A stretch of 24,833 nucleotides of DNA from positions 1-24,833 of IMG/VR virus record IMGVR_UViG_3300044695_007157, one strand, 5' to 3'. The notes beneath the pieces are model-generated. The model had not been told where the DNA came from and made no database searches. It was given only the letters and a program-made list of their open reading frames with translations. This stretch comes from a virus. A program made the position numbers and the translations under genes. Each line of letters opens with the position of its first letter. The first letter of the stretch is position 1. Positions 15,081 to 20,588 of this stretch are shown here, one piece after another.

Positions 15081-16202
15081 ACAGTTCTAGTTGAACTCAG
15101 AACAAATCCAAAACAGAATTCCAAAATTTCTGAAATGGACCAACTGAATCAAGCACTTGAGAAAAACGGTGGAAAAATGGATAATCTTTTTGTTAGATTC
15201 ACAGATGATAACAAATTAGGAATTAATCCACAACATTCTTATGCAACCCCGTTTGGGATATGTGCATATCCATTTGAATATGTGTACAAACGAAATTTAA
15301 ATGTGCCCTTTGCCGGTGATAGAAAGTTTGTGGTAATATTCACCGCCGATGACATGTCAAATGCATTGGATTTACAAAATACACCATTACAAAAGGCGAG
15401 AATAAAAATTATAAACGCGGCTGCTAAAGTTATAGACAATGATGAAAGTAAAGAACTAGTCAAATATAATATAACTTCTTCTAGAAAATTATGGTATAAG
15501 ATTTATAATATTGTTAGAAGTAATAGTGAAACCCCTAGAGAAGAAGGAATCACGATGATGAAAATTCTTAAAACAGCCGGTTATAATATGGTCGTAGACC
15601 ACGGCGACGGAATTATTCATAAAACAGAACCAGCACAAACTATTTTCTTATCTAAATCGGGTTTGACTATTGAAGCTATAATTGAAAGACGCAGAATCGA
15701 AAACGATAACAGAGTGAATATCGATACATACGTGGACACGGATACTTTTAAATATCAAAAATCATCGAATCCGACATTATCGAATGATGCACTGGTTAAA
15801 CAGGACCCAAGAATAGTTCTATCCATGAAGAAACCTACTAAAGAACAGATTGAAATCTATTATAATTGGGCTATTGATAATATGTATGCATATAAGTGGA
15901 ATAAGAATCGATTACCATTGCCGCACAAATACCAAATATTATTGGTGAAAAAAGACCCAAACGATATACAGTATTTAGACAATCCACCGGCAACTGTTCA
16001 ACAGGCAGCAGTTTTGACAGATTATATGTCATTATTCTATATTCAAAACACCCCGGACCCAAGTGCAGTTAACTTTGCACTACATCAATGTAATAAGGAA
16101 CTACCAGGCTACCTACCACATTTCATATCAATTATAGAAAGACGGTGGCCAACACAATATCAAAATATAATTGCAAAATATAGGGGCAATAATGAAAATT
16201 AA
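15060..16202 (+). CDS. Unknown 380-aa phage protein with MKI leader
   Basis: 380-residue protein, not assigned. After the MKIKEIT leader it has LGINPQHSYATPFGICAYP and NVPFAGDRKFVVIF. The middle carries TAGYNMVVDHGDGIIHKTEPAQTIFLS. The C-terminal third is helical and Tyr/Pro-rich. From memory, the pattern of a Y-x-TP-x-GI-x-x-YP block followed by D-x-G-x-GIIH-x-x-EP-x-Q occurs in uncharacterised proteins of other large phages. A vague likeness to ADP-ribosyltransferase folds is not strong enough to name it. The start overlaps kinase copy B by 11 bp, and its own stop lies inside the following MKI leader. Confidence 0.7.
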   Translation: MKIKEITTVLVELRTNPKQNSKISEMDQLNQALEKNGGKMDNLFVRFTDDNKLGINPQHSYATPFGICAYPFEYVYKRNLNVPFAGDRKFVVIFTADDMSNALDLQNTPLQKARIKIINAAAKVIDNDESKELVKYNITSSRKLWYKIYNIVRSNSETPREEGITMMKILKTAGYNMVVDHGDGIIHKTEPAQTIFLSKSGLTIEAIIERRRIENDNRVNIDTYVDTDTFKYQKSSNPTLSNDALVKQDPRIVLSMKKPTKEQIEIYYNWAIDNMYAYKWNKNRLPLPHKYQILLVKKDPNDIQYLDNPPATVQQAAVLTDYMSLFYIQNTPDPSAVNFALHQCNKELPGYLPHFISIIERRWPTQYQNIIAKYRGNNEN

Positions 16203-16212
16203 AGAAATTACA
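16192..16212 (+). repeat. Duplicated MKI leader, copy 2
   Basis: The second exact 21-bp copy. It starts the frameshifted gene at 16192 and supplies, in another frame, the TAA of the 380-aa gene. Confidence 0.85.
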
Positions 16213-16483
16213 GAATCAATATGACCTAGGACATAACGCAGGGGTGATATATCAATATGAACACCCAGACGAACCAATCGATACAACTTCAGATGCCGAA
16301 GAAGTCAATCCACAAAGACCAAGCTTTACTAACGGTAGACAACAAGCAGCTAGAATGATGAAAAAAGATTATACAGCAATCGGTGTTAATATCACTACAA
16401 AAGGCAAACGTGGATACCAAAAAACTAACTTCAATTATAAGTTTCCTAAAAGCCCAACTAATAACCAACCACCAATCGCATAA
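16192..16483 (+). pseudogene. Frameshifted GHxAG-motif gene, copy B
   Basis: The frame starting at the ATG reads MKIKEITESI and stops at 16222-16224. The +1 frame is open from 16196 to 16483 and reads DLGHNAG, then a hydrophilic stretch with PSFTNGRQQAARMM and a basic tail. The MKI leader, GHxAG core and SFxNG segment in that order match the 93-aa gene at 13930, so a single-base indel has split one gene. The only alternative start in the downstream frame is a GTG at 16244, whose nearest G-rich sequence directly abuts it. A pseudogene is more likely than programmed frameshifting, but the latter is not excluded. Confidence 0.65.
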
Positions 16484-16876
16484 GAATAGGGACTTGGATC
16501 AAAAACCAGCGATGTACTCACTACATTCCTTCTATTTAACTAACCTCTAATTACTCTCTGATACTGAATGAGTATCTAAGAGTTTTACAGGTTCCACAAA
16601 TTTCATCACACTCAGAAAAAATTTTTGCGCCGGAAAATTTTATAAGGTAATTAACACTTAATACACTTACTTTGTCAGCCAAATTTTTCTAATTTCAACA
16701 AAATAAAAAAATTTCCGGGAATTTTTGAAAAACGGTTTTCACTATACCCACTTAGTTTTTTACCCAAAATTTTCGGATTTTTTTCAAAAAAATTATCCGT
16801 CAGAAAAGTTGGGGGGAGGTACTTAAAGATTATGCGACTTGTTTTTCAACATATAGGGGTCTATTTTAGAAAATAA

Positions 16877-17008
16877 AATAGATAGAAAAATAGATAGAAA
16901 AATAGATAGAAAAATAGATAGAAAAATTGTTGATAAAATAGATAGAAAAATTGTTGATAAAATAGATAGAAAAATTGTTGATAAAATAGATAGAAAAATT
17001 GTTGATAA
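16877..17008. repeat. 12-bp tandem repeat array (11 units)
   Basis: Eleven head-to-tail 12-bp units. Four copies of AATAGATAGAAA are followed by alternating AATTGTTGATAA and AATAGATAGAAA, giving a higher-order 24-bp period. Eleven units span 132 bp without interruption. In one rightward frame it would encode repeating KIDR/KIVD tetrapeptides, but no ATG, GTG or TTG opens that frame. Confidence 0.9.
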
Positions 17009-17274
17009 AATCAAGAAGTTTTTTGCACGGCTCCACAATTTTGTTGCGAATAATTCTCATTTACACGCCACCCCCCTATCAGAATTTTTTATTTTTGTCA
17101 AGAACTTTTTTTCACGCGATTGAAAAAAAGTTGGCACGATTCTTGCATAGCACCCCCACCCCCCCCTATCATATTTTTATTTTTTTGTCAAGAAAAAAAT
17201 ATATTAAAAATATATTATTTTATTACGCGATAACATAAAAATATATTATTATGTATATTACCCCCACCCCCACT

Positions 17275-17314
17275 CGATATATTCAGAACATATTAGTTTA
17301 TCCTGAATATATCG
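17275..17314. other. 12-bp inverted repeat beyond the last leftward gene
   Basis: Perfect arms CGATATATTCAG (17275-17286) and CTGAATATATCG (17303-17314) with a 16-nt loop, 20 bp past the stop of the last leftward gene. There is no T tract, so it is either an unusual terminator or a protein-binding dyad. Confidence 0.6.
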
Positions 17315-17333
17315 CTTGGGGATATAATACCCT

Positions 17334-17525
17334 CTATCTATCAAACTCTAAAGAAAACCTGCCGTTTACTTGCCGAACGTGATAACCCCCAACGTAGGGG
17401 ATAAAAACGAAGGCTGTACAGCCTTCAATCCAAGAGTCTTGGATTGAAGGACTACCATTAAAAACGGTAGCCAATAACCGCTTTGCGCGGTCTACCGCGT
17501 TCTGTTCTGTTTTAAATACTTTCAT
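17334..17525 (-). CDS. Hypothetical 63-aa protein, last gene of the leftward array
   Basis: Small protein MKVFKTEQNAVDRAKRLLA followed by a beta-rich half (CTAFVFIPYVGGYHVRQVNG). AAGGA lies 10 nt before the ATG. It was not recognised as a known family. The coding region contains a perfect 13-bp inverted repeat (17422-17434 / 17438-17450) and an overlapping 14-bp palindrome AGGCTGTACAGCCT (17411-17424), followed leftward by CGTTTTTAT, which resembles an intrinsic terminator inside the gene. Upstream is a cassette-like hairpin with only a weak promoter, so expression may depend on readthrough. Confidence 0.6.
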   Translation of the reverse strand: MKVFKTEQNAVDRAKRLLATVFNGSPSIQDSWIEGCTAFVFIPYVGGYHVRQVNGRFSLEFDR

Positions 17526-17558
17526 TTTTTTTAATCCTTACTTAATAGTTTATTGAAG

Positions 17559-17582
17559 GCTGGATATAATAGTATATCCAGC
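17559..17582 (-). promoter_or_regulatory. Cassette-like hairpin with weak promoter
   Basis: Perfect 10-bp arms GCTGGATATA / TATATCCAGC with a 4-nt loop. The minus strand offers TATACT (17571-17576) as a -10 box, but no recognisable -35 lies 16-18 bp upstream. The position matches the other cassettes, between two leftward genes. Confidence 0.4.
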
Positions 17583-17598
17583 TAATTTATATTGAATG

Positions 17599-18123
17599 TT
17601 AGGCAGTTATAATCTGCCCTTTTATTTTTAGATATTTTATGTTTTCCAGCTTAACTATTCTGAAAATTGCTTGATGTTCAATGTTATTTTTAACATTGAC
17701 AACCACGCCGCTAGTGTCTAGCGTTTTTTTCGCCTCTGCTGGGGTTTGATATTGCGCCACCTGTTCCCGTGTCGCAAGTTTACCGTTTATAAAATAATCC
17801 GCTTTAGAATTATTCCAAATTAAACTCAAATAATACTCATCCTTTGTATTATGTTTGCAAAGTGAATAAGTATCCAAGTGATGAAAGTACGTTGCTGTTT
17901 TTTCAAAACTTTCAGCGTTAGATGTTTTTAACACCTTGTTTAAATAAGGGTCTGTAGTGTCATTGATGTTATTAAATAACATCACCGAACCCGTGGATTG
18001 TTTTTCTATTACAATCCCCGCTTTTTTATTGGCGGCTGAAAGGCTAACAGGGGTTAGCGTTTCAATTTGACAAATTGTGCTACCTTTTACGTTATTCAAA
18101 GCGTTTTGAATTTTGTTAAACAT
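17599..18123 (-). CDS. Hypothetical 174-aa protein
   Basis: 174-residue, probably cytoplasmic protein of unknown function. Its N-terminus is MFNKIQNALNNVKGS. The middle has HHLDTYSLCKHNTKDEYYLSL and IWNNSKADYFINGKLATREQVAQY. It ends in FRIVKLENIKYLKIKGQIITA. The second half looks like a small alpha/beta domain of a type I recall in other phage accessory regions. AGGA precedes the ATG. The transcript from its promoter at 18230-18257 would have an unusually long leader of about 100 nt with a GC-rich hairpin and a hexanucleotide repeat. A GGCAG / CTGCC hairpin spans the stop codon. Confidence 0.65.
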   Translation of the reverse strand: MFNKIQNALNNVKGSTICQIETLTPVSLSAANKKAGIVIEKQSTGSVMLFNNINDTTDPYLNKVLKTSNAESFEKTATYFHHLDTYSLCKHNTKDEYYLSLIWNNSKADYFINGKLATREQVAQYQTPAEAKKTLDTSGVVVNVKNNIEHQAIFRIVKLENIKYLKIKGQIITA

Positions 18124-18151
18124 TGTTTTAATCCTATAAAAAATTGATAAT

Positions 18152-18172
18152 CCGCGCGGCTATATCGCGCGG
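18152..18172 (-). other. GC-rich hairpin in the 5' leader of the 174-aa gene
   Basis: 7-bp arms CCGCGCG / CGCGCGG with a 7-nt loop, strongly GC-rich against an AT-rich genome. It is adjacent to three copies of the hexamer CGTGTC (18175-18192, plus-strand reading). Both lie inside the predicted leader and could act in translation control or RNA stability. Confidence 0.55.
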
Positions 18173-18229
18173 GTCGTGTCCGTGTCCGTGTCCGTATTTT
18201 TAAAGAGCGTCTACCGTTGTAGGCCTTGA

Positions 18230-18257
18230 ATTATACAGGATTGAAAAAAGCCGTCAA
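18230..18257 (-). promoter_or_regulatory. Sigma70 promoter of the 174-aa gene
   Basis: On the minus strand TTGACG (18252-18257), 16-bp spacer, TATAAT (18230-18235). Unlike the other cassettes it has no hairpin around the -10; the hairpin lies in the leader instead. Confidence 0.75.
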
Positions 18258-18326
18258 TCTTTTTTTCATTTATTTTTAGGTGTGGCAAAGTCTACGCAAG
18301 ATTATAAAAAATCGCGTATAAAGCAC

Positions 18327-18351
18327 GAAAAACCATTGAGCCTATCAATGG
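18327..18351 (-). terminator. Leftward rho-independent terminator
   Basis: Reading leftward: stem CCATTGA / TCAATGG with loop TAGGC, followed by TTTTTC. It ends transcripts arriving from 18.4 kb or beyond. Confidence 0.7.
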
Positions 18352-18457
18352 CATTGATAAACAACAAAAACCGCTCAAAACGGCTCAGATTGCCTTTAAT
18401 CTAAAATTGATAACGGATCACGCGATTACATAATCCCAGCGACAAAAAATGTCGTTC

Positions 18458-18476
18458 GAGAATGAGAATGATTATC
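18458..18476. promoter_or_regulatory. Fur-box-like operator
   Basis: GAGAATGAGAATGATTATC matches 16 of 19 positions of the Fur consensus GATAATGATAATCATTATC. A second match (15 of 19, with a perfect 13-bp core) is centred in the hairpin at 18504-18542, and a partial one lies at 18542-18552. No promoter with a good -35 was found next to it. Confidence 0.45.
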
Positions 18477-18503
18477 AATCGCGTGAAACATCCCGTGAAA
18501 CAT

Positions 18504-18542
18504 CGCATCTGTACTTGATAATCATTATCAAGTACAGATGCG
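18504..18542. other. Perfect 18-bp hairpin with a Fur-like core
   Basis: Arms CGCATCTGTACTTGATAA (18504-18521) and its exact complement (18525-18542) with loop TCA. It is the longest perfect inverted repeat seen in the window. The centre reads GATAATCATTATC. It lies 12 bp past the stop of the 110-aa gene and has no T tract. Confidence 0.8.
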
Positions 18543-18554
18543 AATGATTATCGT

Positions 18555-18887
18555 TTAATCCAGATTTTGATCGGGATAAGCTTCGATCCCGTTATCCCGT
18601 AAAACCTTGGCATAGGCAATCGCCCCAGCATACAAGGTATCGACGTTTTGAACCATCATCCGCGCTGGATTATGCAAGGTTAATGCCTTGCTTGAATAAG
18701 ATTTGTAAAATCCCAGCGCCAACAACTGTTTGCCTAATTTGGTTGATCCCTTCACACCGTAAACATTGACACGGGCGAACCCGCATGGTAGGTGGTCTTT
18801 GCCACCTAATTCTGAATTGAAATAATCAAGAGCCGCAGTTTTGGCGGCAGTAGTGGCTTGATCGTGGATAGTGTTAAAATCTGTCAT
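18555..18887 (-). CDS. Conserved phage accessory protein, 110 aa
   Basis: 110-residue protein containing LPCGFARVNVYGVKGSTKL and a following YSSKALTLHNPARMMVQN segment, ending in AYAKVLRDNGIEAYPDQNLD. I recall this CGFA-x-VNVYG-type protein from many phages and plasmids of Gram-negative bacteria, without known function. The start is chosen by GGAG (CGGAGAAAAACC) before the ATG. Base composition is visibly richer in GC than the core genes of this phage, consistent with acquisition from another source. It has its own promoter cassette at 18918-18953. Confidence 0.75.
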   Translation of the reverse strand: MTDFNTIHDQATTAAKTAALDYFNSELGGKDHLPCGFARVNVYGVKGSTKLGKQLLALGFYKSYSSKALTLHNPARMMVQNVDTLYAGAIAYAKVLRDNGIEAYPDQNLD

Positions 18888-18917
18888 GGTTTTTCTCCGT
18901 AAAGTTAAAGTTAAGGT

Positions 18918-18953
18918 GAGCCGCCATTATAGCGGCTCTGGTGGTTATGTCAA
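18918..18953 (-). promoter_or_regulatory. Promoter/stem-loop cassette of the 110-aa gene
   Basis: Minus strand: TTGACA (18948-18953), 16-bp spacer, TATAAT (18926-18931). The -10 lies in the loop of a perfect 7-bp inverted repeat GAGCCGC / GCGGCTC (18918-18924 / 18932-18938). Confidence 0.85.
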
Positions 18954-18962
18954 GCAATGATT

Positions 18963-19082
18963 TTAATAATCATCCCAGTGTTCAAGCCAACGATTTTCTG
19001 CCGCTTGCATTTGAATTGCGACTTTTGCTTCGTATGAAGCATCAAGAAAATTATAATACTCTTGAACGTGTGCATCCATCAT
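18963..19082 (-). CDS. Small hypothetical protein, 39 aa
   Basis: 39-residue peptide MMDAHVQEYYNFLDASYEA continuing to an end of AENRWLEHWDDY, predicted to form one or two amphipathic helices. It is supported by GAGG 6 nt before the first ATG and by its own promoter cassette at 19111-19142, arranged exactly as for the neighbouring genes. A start at the second, adjacent ATG is equally possible. No family is recognised. The stop lies 9 bp before the -35 of the next cassette. Confidence 0.65.
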   Translation of the reverse strand: MMDAHVQEYYNFLDASYEAKVAIQMQAAENRWLEHWDDY

Positions 19083-19110
19083 AAAAACCTCGTTAAGTTA
19101 TCAGGTGAAC

Positions 19111-19142
19111 GTGTATTATATCGCGCCTATACACAATGTCAA
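19111..19142 (-). promoter_or_regulatory. Promoter/stem-loop cassette of the 39-aa gene
   Basis: Minus strand: TTGACA (19137-19142), 16-bp spacer, TATAAT (19115-19120). The inverted repeat here is GTGTAT / ATACAC (19111-19116 / 19129-19134), overlapping the -10 rather than flanking it symmetrically. Confidence 0.75.
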
Positions 19143-19153
19143 GCGCGATTGTG

Positions 19154-19219
19154 CATATCAGAATATGCTAATATGCACAGCTAGCACATATCAGAATATG
19201 CTAATATGCACAGCTAGCA
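19154..19219. repeat. Exact 33-bp tandem duplication
   Basis: Two identical 33-bp units (19154-19186, 19187-19219) starting CATATCAGAATATGC and ending in CAGCTAGCA. The second copy forms the last codons and stop of the 60-aa gene. The first lies between that gene and the next promoter. Confidence 0.9.
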
Positions 19220-19383
19220 TTATCTGATAGCGCTTCCAGTCTATTGACTTCGGCTATTGCATCAACTTCATTATCAAAGCTGGATAGCACGGTATCCATA
19301 TAAACCGTGGTAGAATGTTCACTAACCGCTCTGTATGAATAGCGGCCTTCCCAAACAACAACGTCATAATAATACTTTGCCAT
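19201..19383 (-). CDS. Hypothetical 60-aa protein
   Basis: 60-residue protein MAKYYYDVVVWEGRYSYRA, then VYMDTVLSSFDNEVDAIAEV and a short tail ending NASCAY. A beta-strand pair followed by a helix is likely. No family is recognised. The start has GGAG (ACGGAGTTTTATC) before ATGGC, the common start context of this array. The last codons come from the 33-bp tandem duplication, so the C-terminus may have been altered recently. The leader and promoter are identical over 68 bp to those of the next gene upstream. Confidence 0.65.
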   Translation of the reverse strand: MAKYYYDVVVWEGRYSYRAVSEHSTTVYMDTVLSSFDNEVDAIAEVNRLEALSDNASCAY

Positions 19384-19446
19384 GATAAAACTCCGTAAAA
19401 AAGAAAAAAATAAATCAGGTGAGCCGCCATTATAGCGGCTCTGGTG
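19379..19446 (-). repeat. 68-bp direct repeat, copy 1 (promoter, leader and start)
   Basis: Identical base for base to 19757-19824. It covers the -10 and hairpin, the leader, the Shine-Dalgarno and the start codon. The distance between copies is 378 bp, enclosing one gene. Confidence 0.95.
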
Positions 19447-19456
19447 CGATTGTCAA
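19421..19456 (-). promoter_or_regulatory. Promoter/stem-loop cassette of the 60-aa gene
   Basis: Minus strand: TTGACA (19451-19456), 16-bp spacer, TATAAT (19429-19434) in the loop of GAGCCGC / GCGGCTC (19421-19427 / 19435-19441). The TGA stop of the upstream gene (19453-19455) lies within the -35 box. Confidence 0.88.
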
Positions 19457-19761
19457 GCTATTTCAGGCAATGGCAATCGCACCCGTGGGATTGCCAACTC
19501 TGGATACTCTTCGAGCCTTGAAAACCCAAATCCTAAAAGTGGACGTTCGAGCTTTATTTTCTCGCCTGAATATCGATTTTCGATTTCAGTTATCCAAGAC
19601 GGATCTTTGTATTCCCACCATTTTTCAAAGGCATAGCCACGCCCGTTCCATACACAACAACGGGCGAATAAAACCCCGTCCGCTCTCATCGCGGCCTCTG
19701 CTCTTTGGCCTCTGCTGTTATAACCAGAGAAAAAACGTACTGCCGGTGCTGACTTAGCCAT
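19453..19761 (-). CDS. Hypothetical 102-aa protein
   Basis: 102-residue protein: MAKSAPAVRFFSGYNSRG, GVLFARCCVWNGRGYAFEKWW, then a Glu/Arg/Pro-rich C-terminal half ending VRLPLPEIA. GC content is high for this genome. No family is recognised. The start context (GGAG, then ATGGC) matches the array. Its stop codon TGA is part of the TTGACA -35 of the next cassette. It is flanked by the 68-bp exact repeats, so it could be lost or circularised by one recombination event. Confidence 0.65.
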   Translation of the reverse strand: MAKSAPAVRFFSGYNSRGQRAEAAMRADGVLFARCCVWNGRGYAFEKWWEYKDPSWITEIENRYSGEKIKLERPLLGFGFSRLEEYPELAIPRVRLPLPEIA

Positions 19762-19824
19762 GATAAAACTCCGTAAAAAAGAAAAAAATAAATCAGGTGA
19801 GCCGCCATTATAGCGGCTCTGGTG
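19757..19824 (-). repeat. 68-bp direct repeat, copy 2 (promoter, leader and start)
   Basis: Exact copy of 19379-19446 at an offset of 378 bp. Sequence divergence begins immediately outside on both sides, just before the -35 and just after the second codon position. Confidence 0.95.
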
Positions 19825-19834
19825 GTTATGTCAA
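19799..19834 (-). promoter_or_regulatory. Promoter/stem-loop cassette of the 102-aa gene
   Basis: Minus strand: TTGACA (19829-19834), 16-bp spacer, TATAAT (19807-19812) in the loop of GAGCCGC / GCGGCTC (19799-19805 / 19813-19819). The TGA of the upstream gene (19831-19833) lies inside the -35. Confidence 0.88.
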
Positions 19835-20085
19835 GAAAAATAATCATCCACCGCTTGATCTATTTTGTCCTGTTCGCGGCTGGTGATTTTACGTTCAAGC
19901 CAAGGCGCTGGATAACCTTTTCTATCCAGAATTTCACCATTCCATTCTGAATATCCCCCAGCATCCAAATCATTGGATGCACCACGACCGCTGGCATCCT
20001 GACGGTAATAATCAGACACACCGATCAGGCACGGGATACCCGCGATTGAATGGTCAATGGTATGTGAAAAAGTAGACTTTGCCAT
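19831..20085 (-). CDS. Conserved phage accessory protein, 84 aa
   Basis: 84-residue protein with YYRQDASGRGASNDLDAGG and the segment EWNGEILDRKGYPAPWLERKI followed by a charged helix. From memory the ILDRxGxPAPWLERK segment is characteristic of a widespread phage hypothetical family in Gram-negative hosts; its function is unknown. The Shine-Dalgarno is GGGGGA rather than the GGAG of its neighbours. The stop codon is embedded in the -35 of the next cassette. Confidence 0.75.
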   Translation of the reverse strand: MAKSTFSHTIDHSIAGIPCLIGVSDYYRQDASGRGASNDLDAGGYSEWNGEILDRKGYPAPWLERKITSREQDKIDQAVDDYFS

Positions 20086-20112
20086 AAAATCCCCCGAAGG
20101 AAAGTGATTAAA

Positions 20113-20149
20113 GAAGCCGCTATTATAGCGACTTCAAAATCAATTGCAA
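20113..20149 (-). promoter_or_regulatory. Promoter/stem-loop cassette of the 84-aa gene
   Basis: Minus strand: TTGCAA (20144-20149), 16-bp spacer, TATAAT (20122-20127). Hairpin arms on the minus strand are GAAGTCGC / GCGGCTTC (8 bp with one T-G wobble). On the plus strand the same position is a C-A mismatch. Confidence 0.8.
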
Positions 20150-20155
20150 GCTTTT

Positions 20156-20521
20156 TTATTCAAATTCAGTTTCGACTTCGGTTTGAACGCCTTTGAAGTC
20201 GTCCACGCTCTGACATGGTTCACCCACCAACAAAGCTACTTTGTAGGCAAATTCAGGATCGATGCCTAACGATACCATCAATCGTTTGCCAACTTCGCCA
20301 AAAAAGTATAATCTAGCGTTCCGGCCTTCAACCTGATCGGTCAAGTTTTCCTTTTCTTCCAATGACATATCAGCAATGGCACGAAGTAAAACTTCTAAAC
20401 CAAGCTGTTGCATGGCAATTTGGTCATCGCTATCATCCCGCGCTGGGTTGATGTAATTCAATTGACGCGTAAATACTTCCCGCGCCATATCAACTGAAAC
20501 ATAATTTTGTTTTTTAGCCAT
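20156..20521 (-). CDS. Hypothetical 121-aa protein
   Basis: 121-residue helical protein: MAKKQNYVSVDMAREVF, then MQQLGLEVLLRAIADMS, a charged middle, and LMVSLGIDPEFAYKVALL before an acidic C-terminus. An upstream in-frame ATG at 20527 lies only 2 nt after the GGAG. The ATG at 20521 has the 8-nt spacing and ATGGC context used throughout the array, so it is preferred. No family is recognised. Confidence 0.65.
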   Translation of the reverse strand: MAKKQNYVSVDMAREVFTRQLNYINPARDDSDDQIAMQQLGLEVLLRAIADMSLEEKENLTDQVEGRNARLYFFGEVGKRLMVSLGIDPEFAYKVALLVGEPCQSVDDFKGVQTEVETEFE

Positions 20522-20557
20522 GTTCATTACTCCGTTTGTATCGTTGAAAGAAAGGAT

Positions 20558-20585
20558 AGTTTATCACACTTCTAGCCTTTGTCAA
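20558..20585 (-). promoter_or_regulatory. Sigma70 promoter without strong hairpin
   Basis: Minus strand: TTGACA (20580-20585), 16-bp spacer, weak -10 TAAACT (20558-20563). Only a 4-bp GATA / TATC dyad is present, so this cassette seems to have lost or never had the stem. Confidence 0.6.
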
Positions 20586-20588
20586 TAC

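Larger units (their letters stand above)
16484..17333. other. Gene-free convergent strand-switch region
   Basis: About 850 bp without a credible gene, between the last rightward and the last leftward gene. It is very AT-rich with homopolymer runs. It holds a small hairpin GATACT / AGTATC (16560-16576), the 12-bp tandem array (16877-17008), three C-rich tracts (about 17069-17076, 17150-17167 and 17261-17273), two of them preceded on the minus strand by TTGACA, and a 12-bp inverted repeat (17275-17314). Transcription from both sides would meet here. Confidence 0.7.
18258..18503. other. Non-coding stretch with hairpins and a Fur-box-like site
   Basis: No open frame of note. Reading leftward it holds a direct repeat CGTGAAACATC (18482-18492 and 18494-18504), a 19-bp Fur-box-like sequence (18458-18476), a small CGACA / TGTCG hairpin, and a terminator at 18327-18351. 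It may be a long 3' region of the 110-aa gene or an independent small RNA locus. Confidence 0.5.

Noticed and set aside
16823-17060. Leftward ORFs rich in FLSI or FINNFSIY repeats
   Set aside because: They are read-outs of the 12-bp tandem repeat on the opposite strand, with no ribosome site and pure low complexity.
16999-17238. 79-codon rightward ORF
   Set aside because: It runs through homopolymer and C-rich sequence, has no Shine-Dalgarno, and its composition is driven by low-complexity DNA.
17149-17273. G-quadruplex on the minus strand
   Set aside because: The G-runs form only two or three tracts in each block; four well-spaced runs are not present.
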